Origin: Haliclystus octoradiatus | Taxonomy: Eukaryota > Cnidaria > Staurozoa > Stauromedusae > Haliclystidae | DNA: 64,000 nucleotides | Direction of reading: 5' to 3' | Assembly (NCBI GenBank): GCA_916610825.1 | Contig: OU744448.1 | Coordinates: 27,674,107 to 27,738,106 of the forward strand | Part shown: piece by piece, positions 1-13,900 of the stretch | Layout of the letters: every line of letters starts with the position of its first letter | How positions within the stretch are numbered: position 1 is the stretch's first letter | Program-made: the position numbers and the translations under genes | Notes under the pieces: generated by a model | Database searches by the model: none | Told to the model about the DNA's origin: nothing | Seen by the model: only the letters and a program-made list of their open reading frames with translations

Positions 1-296
<296 letters not shown>

Positions 297-302
297 TATG
301 AT

Positions 303-366
303 GAAAGGGTAAAAATACACATTCTTAACTCTTTACTGCTAAGAATGTGTATATTTTACCCTTTCA
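303..366. repeat. Fold-back element with about 26-bp arms
   Basis: GAAAGGGTAAAA at the left is answered by TTTTACCCTTTC at the right. The arms pair over about 26 bp with one small indel around a loop of about 12 bases. It sits beside the microsatellite and is probably a tiny MITE or hairpin. No target-site duplication is clear. Confidence 0.7.
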
Positions 367-1180
367 CCATACATTATTAATTTGTTATTATTTTAACATA
401 ATATACATGTTCACCTGATAAGCTTTATCGCGCGAAACTGATCTGGGTAACAGAGAACTATATTGACGTTTTGTATTTAAAAGGTAAATTAATGAATTTA
501 TACACTTACATATGCATAGGTACAAAAAACTCGCTTCTATTTCTCCCATGGTTTCTTACACATGCGTCTTATTGATATAGTTACCAAAACTATCCTTAAT
601 TTAATCTTCGAATTATACAATTTGGTCCTATACAAGATTGAAGATCGTACGTAAGTTTATATGGGTTGAACGTTTAGAGATAATTTTAGAAGTATTATTT
701 GGGAAGACCCTTGTTTACAGCAAAAAAGTACAATACCCTGTAATAGAGTTATACGCTATAATTTTATATCGGACTTGGCAATGCGGCATAAGCGTAGTCA
801 ATAGAGGCCCACAATATGAAACCATTGCCTTATGGTATATATTTATATATAGATATGGATGTTCCTTATGGAGAAATCAAAAGTACACTTGATACCACAT
901 AAATTTCCAAGTGCCGATTTGGAGTTTAAATCGGCCTGTTTGGATCATTTTTAGAAGATCATTTTCAAATGTTCAATAATTCATTGGACCCGCATCAGAT
1001 ACAAACATGTACGCTAATTTTCCAATTGAAATATGCTGAATTCTGAATCGTGTTTGATAAACGCAAATAAATTATAACTCATAATTATAACTCAAGAAAA
1101 TCAAATTCCCGCTAGACCTATATAAAGGATTAAGATTACGACAAATAATTTGTATAACATATCATAATATATCGAGATGA
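367..1180. other. AT-rich sequence with no recognised gene
   Basis: I see no domain-like reading frame and no repeat recognisable elsewhere in the window. It lies downstream of the 3' end of the giant minus-strand gene. Confidence 0.6.
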
Positions 1181-1186
1181 TTTATT
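1181..1186 (-). promoter_or_regulatory. Candidate polyadenylation signal AATAAA
   Basis: Read on the minus strand this is AATAAA, about 130 bases downstream of the stop codon of the giant gene at 1315. That is a normal distance for a short 3' UTR. It is a motif match only. Confidence 0.4.
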
Positions 1187-1314
1187 ATTTAAAATAATGA
1201 AAATTATCATCGATATTGTTACTTGACAGTACACTATCATTTACTATAAATTACTTCTACTCTTGGGGTATAGAGTACAATATTGCTAAAACTATCAGAT
1301 TATGACCCCGCATA

Positions 1315-1907
1315 TTAGATACTTTCTCTACATATCATACTGCTAACAACAGATTTCGATTGTGATAAATCAGAGAATCCTTTAACAGGGTACAAATGAT
1401 CTTTTAATGGATTTGATGTAGCTGATACAATGTCACGTGACGAAACACGTGATTCAACATCAACTGTAAACAATTCAATACCAGACTCTTTTGCAAGATC
1501 AGCCTGTTCTTTAATAAGCATATCAGATGGCCGTAACCGTGACGTAGTTGATTTTCCAGCAACTGTTGATATCATTAAACGCCTCCTATTGTCTTGATTA
1601 GTAGCTTTCCCAAGTAATACTTTACGACCAAGTTGTAATCCAAGATCCAATCTTCTTCCATCACTTTTTAATCTCAATCCATTAATCTTGTTTTTAATTT
1701 GATTGTTTTTAATCAGTAGATCATGAATCTTTATTGATGCCTCTTTGTTGTAAGTAACAAGAGATATATGGATAGATGCTGATGTGGATTTTAATTGGTC
1801 AATAATACCATTTATTAAAGATTTTGTTAATCCGAAATTTTTGTCACTAAGATCTGTACATGAATCCACGATGAAGACAATATCCATATTATCATAACAA
1901 TGAATTT
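1315..1907 (-). CDS. Giant gene exon 18: C-terminal VWA domain
   Basis: The final exon of 593 bases includes the stop. It encodes a von Willebrand factor A fold: DIVFIVDS as first strand, [19 protein letters not shown] helix, [10 protein letters not shown] and [11 protein letters not shown]. The MIDAS residues are not canonical: DxSxS reads D-S-C-T-D, and the later D-G is replaced by A-G. Metal-dependent ligand binding is therefore doubtful. Its acceptor is TCGTTTATAG and the phase fits exon 17 across a 6.7-kb intron. Confidence 0.85.
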
Positions 1908-4900
1908 CTATAAACGAAAACAAATATAAATTAACATCATATCAGATATCGAATCAACGATCAAGATAATTATAGATATGGATAAACTTTTAGTGATAAC
2001 TCATAGACATAGATTTGGCAAAGCAAAGACTGTCCATCGCAATCCAGAGAGGAAATGCCATCAATGTTTTAGTGATATTTCCAGACAAAAGTATTTTTAA
2101 TTACTATATCTCTTTAATGTAAATATAGGTAAATATAAGTTTGTTTATTAATTATGTAAATTATTCATATGTAATGCATATGTAACGCTATTTTGGGAAA
2201 TGTATCTTTTTATTTACTATCAAATTATTTCATCTATTCACGTTATATGAAAAACTGTATGTCTATAGTTAAAAAAAAATTAAAAAAATTTTAGACTCAC
2301 AGGGTAACTCTCTAAACTACATTGATGGGGATGTTCCACTTTGGAGAAAATCTAAGAGCCTGTAAGGTTTCACACAAAGTAAAATAACTCATAGAAAGCC
2401 ACGAAATACATTCGAGTTTTCGATTTTATCCGTAGTTTTCGTCTGTTGTTTTGTTATGCTTTCATTTTCTCTCAAAGTATTGGCAATTTGCTTGTAGCAA
2501 CTTGAAAATGAAGCAGATAAATATCCCTCCTCTTGGAATTTGATACGGGCATAAAGTTTTACATCAAACAGTTGAAAAGTAGACCATCAACGTGGCACCG
2601 TGTTGCTGTCATTTGGAGAGCTGGCCCCGGTTAAAAACTTGAATAACTTAATGTAGTGGATAGGGCCTTGGGCCTTTGTTTATTTCAACTTAAAATTAAA
2701 TAATATAATAGGTAATATGTGTAACTTATTTTCATATTAATCATTATAGTGAAAACAATCTACCCTTCAAAAAATCATTACGGCCTTGGTGTAGTGGCTA
2801 GGGTGTTGGACCACGGCCCGCAGGGTCTCAGGTTCAATCCCTGTCCGGAGCACTGTAGGTTGGCGTCAGGAAGGGCATCCGGCTATTAAACGCACACAAC
2901 CTTCAAAATACTAACAAATTAACCAACCACCCCGGTGAAAAAAAGCTGTAAGCTTACCCGGTTCGTGGAAAAGTGATAAATACAAAAAAAAAAAAAAATT
3001 ACTTAGTGCCTTTAGAAATAAATAATTAATTGTAAATATAATTCTATATTATGATGAAAAGATGTTGTGGCGTAACAAAATGTAAAAAGTGAACTATAGA
3101 GTTAAAGGTTAATTAATCGATAATAATCCAAATATTCACAAGCAGGTTTTACTAATATAGAGTTGATATGGAGCAGCTGTAAGAGATAACACCACACGCT
3201 CCATCTATTGTACCATTCTGGTTATCCCGGGTAGTAGTATTCATTAAATAATAATAATAAGAAGAAGAAGAAGAAGAAGAAAATGGACTACACATTCATT
3301 TATGTCAAGTAAAGATTAACCCTTTGAGATTATCAGACAGTATATTAAAACCGTCTGATTTATTACTGTCTGGTGATCGCATAAAGTGTGAACTTTAAGT
3401 TACAGAAATTAATGTGTGTGTAGCCCCTGACCCCAACTATATTATTAGTATTTACCACTCTGTCAACCATGAGTGGCACTGAGCACCGGGCCGAGAACTA
3501 TCTTATTTGCTGACAAATAATCATATTTTATTAGTGATATATTTTACGGTCTTTTCGAGGTCACTTAAGTCATAGACAATCAAGTCTTGGATATCACATG
3601 ATCCAGCAAGATAAAATTGGTTTAATTATAACTATATTTCCCTCTCTCATCACAATCTATTTTAATCATGGTCGTGCCAAGAGGAGCAATCATTCGGAGC
3701 TTGGCTTAAGTAGAAACGGAAAATGAAAGGCATCGTTTTCTTACAAATCCTCGCAATTGACATTTCATTAGGAAATCTGCAAATGTCATATAAAATTACA
3801 ATTCAATCCGCTAGAACCTCTATCCCATGTGCTGCTACACGAACCCGAGAGTCACTGGCGTAACGTATACCGTGAAGTTCTGATGTAATGAGCCTGCAGT
3901 AAGCAAAATTTTGACTCCGTCGTTCTCGGATGACTTCTTCAGGACTACAAATTTACCACTAATCGATCTCTCAACAACCTAATTACTCTCAAGTTAGCTA
4001 GTTATATAGTTAGTTATATATGGCGTATACAAACAATCGGTCAAACAATGTATATAAACGATTACAATACATTCTAAAAATATGAATATCTATACTTTAC
4101 TATACAGTACCATTAATCCATTATTGTATTGTATATTGAATTATAAGACATAAACACTTTTCGTAAAGGACCCGAATTGATCTAATTTATATGCATACAA
4201 ACCACAGTAATGAATACATGAATATCTGGCAAGAAACCGACCCATAAATTTTTGATAGAAATATTAGATATAGCATTGATCTGTATGAAGCCAGGTAGGT
4301 TTTTGTCGGAATTTTGAAACTGTGACCAGTCATAAATACACAAGTGTGTTCCTGGTATACAAGTAAACAACAATCTAACTTTCATTTAAAAACAAAATTT
4401 ATGATTGACGTATATATAGAGTCAAAATACAAACTTTGCATCATAGCTATTAGCTGTCTGCATGAAGATCGAACGAGATCAAAATATATTAACTTCCTTA
4501 CTAACACGTATAAGGTTTGCACGCAGGCTATCTACATCATGCTCTGATAATAGGAGTGATGTAGTGTCTTATAAGCATCAAGTTACTGTTGATGATTGTC
4601 CATCTGGGATGATATATATATATATACTAGCTATGAGTGTAGTCCATAATGGACCTTCTATGATAAAACTTTCAGATCACTTATAATTAAACAATTGACT
4701 AAGCTTTCTATCGCTGTATAATACGGAGTATGAACTCTGGAGGAGAACATGAGAGACAATATGCATTGAAACGATGTAGCATTAATCAATACATCTTAAT
4801 CATTCCTTTAATAAAAGTTTAATTTATTTCACATCAATTGAGTCGATTGAAATGTATAATTTAACGTAGCTATATCTACATAGAAAAACAATATTTTATG

Positions 4901-7900
4901 TGCTGAAAGGAGGCCAGAACACATTAATTATTATAAATTACAAATACTCAGTCAAATTTCGAAATCTGAAACTATCCATAAAAAATCACTACAAATCCGA
5001 TCCGATCCGAAGATCTAAAATATTAACCCGAATCTGACCCGATACGATCGGATCGCGTTCGGTTCGGATTCATAAATCTTTATTGCAATATATACAACAC
5101 TAATGTGGTGTTCACAAAATAACGCCGCCGTCAAAGTGTGGCCAGTGAAACTCGTGGCATTGCATGCGATAGATTCAATATTAAATTAATTTAGCTTAAA
5201 CAAGACACATGGTCCACTGATTTCTGTTATTAACATGATCAAACGATATCTTTTGTTAATTAAAAATGATTTACTGCTTCATATTAAAAAAAAAGAAAAA
5301 TCGTTGATAAAAGGTTTCCGAATGGCGGATTTGAACTGACGACCCTGAAATTATTATACCAGAGCACTAACCAATTAGCCACTGCGTTACTTACTGACAT
5401 AAGCGCTTTGACTGACCTTATCAACAAACCTACTGCTTCGACAACGTATTATTGAACAAGGCCGACCCACGCGCGTGTATTGAATTTCAAATTATATATA
5501 TAATCTGAAAATATTATGATATGATACTATATGAGCCTATATTTTTGATCTTTGCAATCTCAGCAAGTATGCCTGTGATTTTCATGGCAGTCTATCAAAA
5601 TACTAAGAGTTCGTTGAAAATAAAATTTTATAAGTAAAAAAAAGATCTGAAAAATTGGTCTGATAGGGGTTCTTGTTATCAAATTTTCCAGAATAATAGC
5701 ATCAACATTCTTTTAAAAGGAAATAAAATTCTATAATAAATCGCTATACTAATTCGATATTGATATTATGTTACATCTTGTCGTCAATATTTCTACGCGC
5801 TATTTATAACATTACAGATGTCGAATGAAAGGAAAGATGATTATGAATAAATTAATTATTTTGATAGGAAAACGAAAACAACTCATTTTGCCAGATTCGT
5901 GATATGCATATTTATTCAGAATTTATTGAAACGTACGCGATGGTTTATAGAGTTGAAATGTTTAGTGCAGCTTCAAAGATATATAATACCACAGCCGATG
6001 GTAATATTTAAATGCTCATGTTATGATGTCTGACGAAAAGGATAATTTACTATGTAGAAAATGAATCTACTTTACCATGCATTTGATCACGATATGAAAT
6101 GATCATTTTTGTCAGAATTATTTCGAATAAAAGACAATCTTTATTTTATTCTTATCGGGCGTACATTCTCCTTCGATAAAATATGGTTGTTAACTTATTA
6201 TTGATTGGTGTATTAACTCAGAGAACCCGCTATTATGTATTTAAATGTTGTTCGGAGATTATGCCGCTCGTATAGTTTTTATTTGGATCTCATTTGGAAA
6301 ATGGTAAGTTGTATTTTAATAAATATTGTTTGCTATGATCGATTATTTCATGCAACCTTTTCGCTTTTTATTTTTGTAACACAAGGTTTGTTACACTCAT
6401 CCAAACTGTATTAACTATTTAAAAGTGTTTTTAAATTATGTTTTTGTGCTTTTAAATTCAAAGCAAAATTTTTGAACGCTGAAAATATTATAATTATTAT
6501 TGTTTATCACAAATCATACGCTCAATTCAATTTAACTTTGTTAAATTTGATATACCTGAAATTAACTTTATTAAATGTTGATCAACGATAATAACAAGAC
6601 ACCGCTATTTTTATTCTCAAAACTGTAGTAACATACTGTGTCTTATTCGTATAGCAAGTCAACAAAATGAAATTTTAATTTTAATCGATGCCTATAATTC
6701 CTTCGTTAATTATGGAAGCAAAATCTGAAAATAAAAGCCTGCCTGCTCAAAACCAAATGATTCATGTTTTTATATTAAATAATAAATTATAGAAATACTT
6801 TTGTGCAATGCCTTGATTGATTCTAAACTCTGTAATTTTAGACTGTAGACAGATAATCTATTCGAACTTTGAATATTTTTCGAATTAGTCGAACGCCAAC
6901 GTCATTTTGAAAATTCTTGCAAGTTAATTTGTTTTTATGCCCCGCGATAGATTGTTCATTTCAAAACAGATTGTTTGCTCAGTGTTCTCACAAATTATAT
7001 ATCAAAATAGCCTTTTTAAAAGTGAAATGTTTTATATCTCGATTTTGATAAAAGTAATGAACGGCATTTTGTTTCATTAATAAATTAAATTAAGACCTAA
7101 AGTCTCTTTAATTTTCATAGCGTTTGTGCCGCGCTATATGTATTGATGATATCAACACTACATGAAATAGGTCTACGTTTCTTTGATTTCAAAAAAATAT
7201 TTTGTTTGACCTAGTTATACTGGTAATTCAATGTAATTCAGTATTTCGTATTGTTTTAATTATCATAAAACTGATTCATTTTCAAGTTTCACTTGCTCAA
7301 ACAATTTACACGCAGCTTTTAAATTCAAAGCAAAATATTTTTGTTCTGGGGATTTCAATTTGAATTCGATTTGGCTGCCCGCTAGATTATCGACCTATGA
7401 AATTTTTCAAAATCTCTGAATTTTTTAATGCAAGGATATCAAATAAATTATCAGATGAAGTATATTATTTTAAAACAACGTCATAGACCCATACTTTTCA
7501 TACAACAAATTTGTTACTGTACACGGTTATCTCGACACAAATGTTTGCATAATTTCCCGACAACGGATTATCCGTATTATATCGCCAGTAAGACGTACAT
7601 AAGTCGCGGACAGACACAGAAATATCGAAATATAGAAATATAGAAATATTGTGATATATAAACAGACAGTATTATGTATATAAGTGATATATATATATAT
7701 ATATATAATAAAGAAGTCAAAGACTACACATTTTGATACTGTTACTTAAAGTTTCACGCTTTATGCGATCCTCAGACAGTTACAACTGTCTGAGGATCGC
7801 ATAAAGCGTGAAACTTTAAGTAACAGTATCAAAATGTGTAGTCTTTGACTTCTTTATTATATTTACAGCTCTGTCAACTGACATTGAGCACTGTTTTACT

Positions 7901-10900
7901 GCTATTAGATAATATCTAATACTATATATATATATATATATATATATTGTACATCAGAAACCTGAGAAACGACAGACAGTATTCCAAGATCACCTGTATT
8001 CAGTACATTACAGTGACGATGACTGCTCGTTTTTAACTGCTGAATAAGGCACAATGACTAAAATACCATAGACTATATTCATGCTTTTGTATTTATATTT
8101 GTGTTTTCAACCGTTTTAAAAGGGATGAATCCAGCTGAATGTGAAGTTGCTTACCTGAAAATTACCAAACACTTGGGAATGATTGGAATTGATGTACATA
8201 CTGTGACTGTAGGTTATCATTTCAATTTACTATGCTCTGGTACTTTTAAAGTGCTTGTGACATCAAAAATATCCTATTGGAATCAGATTGCGTTATTGAA
8301 TCAGCCCAATGTATAAGACCGATCAAGATGCACAGCAAGACAGCCAAATCACCTAATAAACTATATACTATAGTGATCATATAGAAAAATATTCCAACAT
8401 ACGATCGGATAGAAAAAGTTCTATATTAGCTTTCCGTTGTAACGTATCCTAATACAGTAATAATAATAAAAAACCTGTATATAAAGACCACCTGTTTATT
8501 GTGGTCTATTTCTGTAGAGCTCGTATAGGTGATTGTAATACAGACGTATCACTGTATCGGGCACTGTACCTTTTTCCAAGCATTGAGCTGGATTAGCTGC
8601 TCCACTGCCATCAGTAAGATGATTATGAGGACACGGTATACAGTATGTAGCACCACTTAGCGTTTGATATGATCCAATTGGACAGGGTGAACAGATACCT
8701 TTACCATCATCATAAGTACCAGCACCACATGACACTGTCAATTAAATCAAAGGAATAATAATTGGAAGGTGACAAAGCCAAGCTTTATCATTTCGCCTAA
8801 ATCTAAGGAAATCTAATTCAATTGAAGCAACACATGCGTATTATGAACGATACGTAACTTTGAGTTCGGAATTAGGTGGCAGATTTAAAAATTTGAAATT
8901 TCATCGAGTTCACAAAGCCACTGTACAGGGTACTGGCATACATACAGTACTAAGTACGCCAACCACGTACCCAAGTATTTTGAATTTGAGTATAAGTTAT
9001 ATAAGTTGTATAAGTATAGGTTATAAGTAGTACATTTTACTAGAAAGTTAAACTATCTGCACTTTGATCAGAATTTCGGTCATAGTACATATAGGTAGGG
9101 ATTCACCTGTCATCTCATGTGTGGCAAAGTAATGACCTTTCAAGACAAGCTGTACTCAAAACAAGATCATACTCAAAAAAAAATATTGTTGTGGTACACT
9201 GTATAGGGAAAATTTCTAGCTATGTCAGTGGATACGTTTTTCTCTGTTGTTGCTTCAAGAGCAACTATATTTATTTCAAGATAATTTGTTTTAGCTGTTT
9301 ATTAGCTTAAACATTTTCAGTATATTGTGGCGTCAAATAAAGTATGATGCAATCTCGAGTTCTCGACGCTAATTGCTCTAAACAAATTTGCCTAATTTGC
9401 AAAGACATTTAAAGAAAAGTTCATAGAAGTTATTATATATGAATGAATAAATATAGAAAATAATACACTGAAACAATCCTCCAATATAATATTAAGATTA
9501 TTGAACTTCTCAAACTTTTTGTAATCAATTTTAAAGGCATCTGTAAGTGCTGATCTATAACAGTCATGGTCATCTATTTATTAGAATTGGGACACAAACG
9601 CTAGGTGTTCGAAAATCGCCTATTGCGTTCCATTGAAAAAGAAGTTTAGCTTTAGAATAAAATAGTTTTTGAATTCATGACGTTATTTTTGCGCGCTTTG
9701 TTCCGATTTCGCCAGCCTAAATCTGACAGAACAAAAATGTTGTCCATAAAATCATGTGACTGGCATCTGCCTAATCGGAGCCTAGTGCAGCACATGAAAG
9801 AGTTTCGCAACTCTTGAAAATAAATGGATCTGGTCATAGCCAGGGCTTGACAAAAGTAAGGATCCTGGGATACTAGCTCCTGGAAGGCTAGATCATTTGT
9901 CGGCCACTGGTTATAGCTTAATATTATAAGTAAATTAAAATCACACTCCTGTGAAAACAGTTCATGAAAAAAGTTCATAAAACTTGGCAATTTAACGTTG
10001 ATGAACTGTTTATGAAAGTTTGTAAAGTTCATAAACTGTTCATGAAAAACGTTCATAAAAATTGAGCCATTTAAAGTTCATGAACTGTTTATAAGATGTA
10101 AATGAACAGTTCATGAAAATTCGTAAAGTTCATGAAATGTTTATGAGAAACTTTCATAAGAATTGGGCCATTTAACGATCATGAACTGTTCATGGACTGT
10201 TTATAAGGTGTCCATGAACAGTTCATGAACTTAGCACGGGCACAAAATACATATAGTACTTACAGCATTGAAGTCGATCCGGACTCAAATTCATTCCTTT
10301 TGGACATGACATTTCATCAGAGAGCCAATCTGTTTGATCCTTTGTAAAACTCAAACCCAATCTACAGTCATTCCAAGGCAATATCAATGCTTTGCTATTA
10401 GATTGTTCAAATAAATCACCAATCTTTTGTTGAAGACTTGAACGTTGATTGGCTGATGCAATTGCAAGTTCAACAGTGTTCATATCATAATATGATGATT
10501 TTGTTTCAATGCTAACTTCAACACGTAACATTGCTCTTTCACCAGCACTGTTTTCCTTGTAATATTCAATTATAACAGAGCTTGATGAAATTGTTAAATT
10601 AAGATATTGACGTAACAATTGCTGTGCCGATGATGCTAAACTTCTGCTATCTAATCCTTGTGTTTCTGGTAATTCACAATTTTCATTCGTTTGAGTATTG
10701 ACTTGCACTTTTACTGATACAACAACATGTTCGCGTTTGCTTGAATGATTGACAATGTTCAATTTCGCTTTTCTGGACGATAAAGTTGTCATACCGTCAT
10801 TAACGTCACACCAATAGAATCCAGCATTATTCGCTTTGATATTATCAATTTTAAGAATTGCTGTATTACCAATGATTTGCTTTGCAGACGATTGATAGCT

Positions 10901-13900
10901 GAGGTAATTCCATTGATAATTTAGTAAAGATGAAGATGTTGCATTACAAATAAATTTTGCTGATTGGTCCTTCTGACCTGATGTTATTGTTACATCATTA
11001 GGGTGTAATGTTATTTCTGGGAAATTGTGTACAGCTACAAGCGTTTCAGATGATGTGACGTCACCAATGAATGACTTTCCAATACATTTATAATATCCTT
11101 GATCATTTTCATGGATATCATTGATAACGAGAAGACTTGAAGTTTGATCTGGTAACACAGTATTGTTACGTAACCAGGTATATGTAATGGTTGGTACACT
11201 TATAATATTACATTCTAGAGTAAATGGTTTAGTATAATAAGCATATGCTGCAGTAGGTAAATCAGGGTTAATAACAGGAGCCTTGTAACAAAAACCAACA
11301 TTACTTTCGAGAGATAAGATTAATTGGTTTAATGATACAATTTTTGATTTGATTGTATTTTTATTAGTCAAAGAAATAAGATGAAGTAGATTATTCTGAA
11401 CATTCTTTGTTAATGATACGGTATCGGTATGTAAAGGAACAGTTGGATCCAGTATAGTTATGATATGGTCAAAGTATGAATTTATACAATCATAATAATT
11501 AACACATGTTTCACCAATATCTGATAATAATTGCATCTCAATTGATAACTTCCAATTTTTCATTGCATCTGATATTGATGTTGTTGTTGCTTTATTTTGT
11601 CTTTTCAATTCATGTATTAATTGAGTAGCAGCAGCTTCAGGTGTTCCAGATACTTTCATAGTCATTGCTGATTGGCAGTTCGATATATCATGTGACGATT
11701 CAATAGCAATAGATAGGTCGACAAGACTTTCTTTGATTGTATCAATAACTTCTGTAAATACACCACATTTTGCAGCCCATCCTTCAATACTAATTTGATG
11801 AAAGTTGTTGGAATTGAAATTTGTTGAACGACGTCTTCGATGATAAGGTACGTATTTGATTGAATTCATTAATATCATTCTTGCAACAGAAGTAAAATGA
11901 TCGTTAGAATTATCTTTAAGATCGACAATTGTATTAAAAACAACTGTACGACCTAAATGATTAACAATTTGAATAGCCAATGGGAGCCTTGATGTATTTG
12001 GATCATATATAACAGTGTTGAAATCAGCTTGTTTAACAACGATTTTAGATCTATTACTAAATTTGTTTACAGTTTCTCCAAGTGTAATTAGGTCTTTATT
12101 TAATTGAAAATATGACATATTTGATCTACTATGTGCTTGAGTTAGACGATATAACGAGGAAGAAGTACGATTCCACGATAGTATTGCCCCTTTTCTGATA
12201 TGATGAGCGGAATTCTGATTAATTAATTCTGTTTCCATGGCAAGCTGTGCTAATCTCATTCCTTCGTATGTACGAATTAAATCACGTCGAACATTTGTTA
12301 ATGATTTGGCTTTATTCAATTTTTTCAACAAACAATCCTGATTTTGTTTCAAACAAAGAGGATCTTGGATAAAAACACATTCTTTTCCTGAACAACAATA
12401 ATCTGGTTCGTCGAATCCAGCAAGAATCTTCTTGACTTCAAATTCACATTTTTCAACTTTTACATTTACAATTTCAGTTTCCAACTTTTCTTTCAAGCAG
12501 ACATACGTTAAATTCTTCTCTGTAATTTGTGTTTCATAAGTAATATCACAAACATCGTTGACCCATTTTATAAAATCTGAGACACCTTTAACAATCTGTA
12601 TGACTGCAAGAACTACAGTGACTTTAGAAGCTACACCTTCTAATGCTTTTGTACCAATATTAGCACCAAAATGATTCATTAATTTCACAGTACTTTGAGC
12701 TAGTCGTAATGCTGTTTTAGCAGCTTGCATAACAGTTTCGGCATTAAATTCTTTCATATCAAGTAGTTTCTCAATAGAACTAGCAGCTGATAGTGCACTG
12801 GATACAACACCAAAAGCTTTGGTGAACATTTCTCCTACTTCTTCCATATTCACACCTAAGGATTGTCCAATGTCATCTATAGATTCTTCAAAAGAACCTT
12901 TCATACCTTCCCAATCATCTTTGAATATAAAACCACCCAAATCATCTAATTTGTTAATGAAATCTGAACCAGAATCTGTTAACTTTTGAAAATTAACCAT
13001 CGCATCTTTAAAATCTTTACTATCAAATAAATTTTTAAAATTTTCAACTAATTCTTTTCCACTTTGTATAGCTCCAAGACTTGATTGAGCGAAACCATAA
13101 AAATTCTTTGCAGCGTTAACAAGAGATGGATCCAGATTAAATTTATCAAGTTCAATACCTAATTTTGATGCAATACCTTTAGTATCTGTAATAAGATCAT
13201 TAATAAATCCATCAGCTTCTTTAAATAACTTTGGTAAACCCTCTAACGCAAATTTAATAGGATCATCTGATATATTATTAAATGCTTCGCCAATAGTTTT
13301 GGTTAAAACACGAAACTTCTCATATCGATCAGCGATTAATGTAATACCATTTGACATTTGATCTAATAGATTAGCTGTACCATTTCCAAATAAAGTACCA
13401 CTGATTAAGTTTTTTCCTGTAACTGTTTGGAATACATCATTAACATTACCAATTGCTCCGTTTACTTGTCCAGTTAATAATTTAGCAGAATTAACCATAT
13501 CTTTAGCAATATCAAACTTTTTACTCCACGGAGCGCTTAATAATTTATTAAAATTTTTATCGATTGTTGTTACCGTACTGGCAATATTTTTGATATTAGT
13601 AACAGTTTCCCCTATATCATTAACAACAAGACTTGTTTTATTTAAAACATCTCTGATACCACCTGTTACATCAGATATTTCTTTACCAAATTGTCTCAAA
13701 AATGCAGTAGAATCCAATCCTAAGCTTGCTTGATTCAACACATCTGGTAAAGCTTGGAGAATAGAATCTACCCCTTTAACAATACCTTGTATAGCAGCTA
13801 ATCTGCTTTCGATTGGACCATGTGATAAATCATCAAAACCTGAACCAACCTGTTTAAACAGGTTACTAACATCTTCAACACTTTTAAAAGCATCACTAAT

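Larger units (their letters stand above)
4725..7650 (+). mobile_element. Penelope-derived repeat, copy A
   Basis: About 2.9 kb that matches 48107-50905 in reverse complement. Its first 50 bases keep a trace of the reverse transcriptase C-terminal region ([13 protein letters not shown]) seen better in copy B. The rest is non-coding but clearly alignable, for example ATTTGGATCTCATTTGGAA at both sites. It contains about 400 bases (around 5093-5490) absent from copy B, including a tRNA-like SINE. RT assignment comes from copy B; the whole could also be a composite duplicated segment. Confidence 0.7.
1908..8569 (-). other. Last intron of the giant gene (6.7 kb, transposon-rich)
   Basis: It separates the Cys module from the VWA exon. 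It holds a tRNA-derived SINE (2780-2999), a palindromic MITE and its older relative, the Penelope-derived repeat with a nested SINE, and a plus-strand FERM-like fossil. 1930-2780, 3500-4460 and 8320-8569 show nothing I recognise. Confidence 0.75.
8735..10263 (-). other. Intron between exons 16 and 17
   Basis: It contains a hAT-like MITE copy (9565-9832) and a TTCATGAA-type repeat cluster (9955-10232) ending about 30 bases from the exon 16 donor. 8800-9560 shows no recognised feature. Confidence 0.7.

Noticed and set aside
638..892. Plus-strand frame of 84 residues
   Set aside because: No domain pattern, no splice or codon support, in AT-rich sequence between microsatellite and gene end.
2779..2860. 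True tRNA genes at the SINE heads (2779, 5340, 26640, 28900, 32150, 47085)
   Set aside because: Boxes A and B are present but acceptor stems do not close and a SINE body follows where it can be seen.
7428..7643. Similar frames at 7428-7643 and 48097-48363 suggesting a small conserved gene
   Set aside because: Both lie at the same place in the duplicated Penelope-derived repeat. The similarity is explained by the repeat; stops and frame shifts surround them.
9652..10056. Minus-strand frame of 134 residues
   Set aside because: It runs across a MITE and a TTCATGAA repeat cluster; no protein signal.
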